This document shows, piece after piece, positions 63,607-64,000 of a DNA stretch of 64,000 nt. Both the position numbers and the translations under genes were made by a program. The notes under the pieces were generated by a model. It was not told the origin of the DNA. It made no database searches and saw nothing but the letters and a program-made list of their open reading frames with translations. This stretch comes from Prodigiosinella aquatilis (GTDB lineage Bacteria > Pseudomonadota > Gammaproteobacteria > Enterobacterales > Enterobacteriaceae), in the NCBI GenBank assembly GCA_030388725.1, contig CP128857.1:3348001-3412000 (forward strand), written 5' to 3'. The first letter of the stretch is position 1; each line of letters starts with the position of its first letter.

Positions 63607-64000
63607 GTGACGCTCGATACTATCTAAAAATCAGCCCGTATCGGAAAACGCAGCTTACGGTTGTGTGTTAAACCACCAGATGTGATTAACACTATTTTTT
63701 TAACGTGACATCATGAAATTTGGGGCTATTATTTATTCGCTTAATAAGTGATTTCTTAAAAACATAATCTTACTTAAAACGAATTGATTATTTATTTAGT
63801 TACTTTCCACCGAAAACACTTAATTAACGCATCAACAAAGAGACGTTAGGAATAAATATTTTAAAGTATCATTGTTGATGTTTTATTTTTAATATGGTTT
63901 AATTAAAATAATTCCCTTCAATTCATTTATGTGATCACCACAATATTATTTACTGACCGCCACGATATAGAATGCCGCCACACAACAGATTCACTCAATC
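63607..64000. other. AT-rich right-hand end, no gene seen
   Basis: About 390 very AT-rich bases between the purK terminator and the window edge. No open frame of note. TGTGATCACCACA at about 63930 recalls half of a CRP site. It is probably the regulatory region of a gene outside the window. Confidence 0.45.

Overview
The window is chromosomal DNA from a plant-associated enterobacterium, most likely a Pectobacteriaceae member (Brenneria/Dickeya/Lonsdalea-like). Genus is not resolved. The right end has the enterobacterial core order folD-ybcJ-cysS-(DoxX)-ppiB-lpxH-purE-purK. The plant-pathogen signature is a HopC1-type type III effector gene directly behind a well-formed HrpL promoter box.

Layout. 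(1) 1-17.6 kb, minus strand: a colanic-acid-like exopolysaccharide operon (wza-wzb-wzc, flippase, polymerase, three glycosyltransferases, wcaF, gmd, fcl, wcaI, manC, manB, wcaJ cut by the window edge). It makes GDP-fucose/GDP-mannose, builds a fucosylated repeat unit on a lipid carrier and exports it by the Wzx/Wzy route. Its leader carries two ops-like RfaH elements. (2) 18.0-19.4 kb: an EAL-domain protein and a LuxR-type regulator. (3) 19.4-23.4 kb: an AT-rich stretch with transposase remnants, the hopC1 effector, and a divergent citrate synthase paralogue in which one catalytic His is Asn. (4) 23.6-29.2 kb: a SorC-type regulator divergent from a class I aldolase, a P-loop kinase and an ascorbate-type PTS (EIIA, EIIB, EIIC) plus a small helical protein; this looks like an uptake and cleavage pathway for an unidentified sugar. 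(5) 29.2-31.6 kb: a stefin-like small protein, a cluster of palindromic repeats and an MFS exporter. (6) 31.8-44.4 kb: a complete 4-hydroxyphenylacetate (homoprotocatechuate) pathway, hpaRGEDF-gabD-hpaHIXABC, with a succinate-semialdehyde dehydrogenase inside the operon. (7) 44.6-49.4 kb: a LuxR-type regulator, a frameshifted feaB-like aldehyde dehydrogenase, an M20 amidohydrolase and a YbdH/HcxA-like dehydrogenase. (8) 49.6-56.6 kb: an NMT1-type ABC importer and lower histidine-degradation genes hutD, hutF, hutI, hutG, with identical HutC-like operators before the importer and before hutI; hutH, hutU and hutC are not in the window. (9) 56.9-63.6 kb: core genes; purEK has a PurR box.

The main points for follow-up are the HrpL-box hopC1 gene, the citrate synthase paralogue with the H-to-N change, the PTS/aldolase/P-loop-kinase operon, the stefin-like protein, the duplicated ops element and the partial hut regulon with its own importer. 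All statements come from reading the sequence and from remembered family features; no database search was run.
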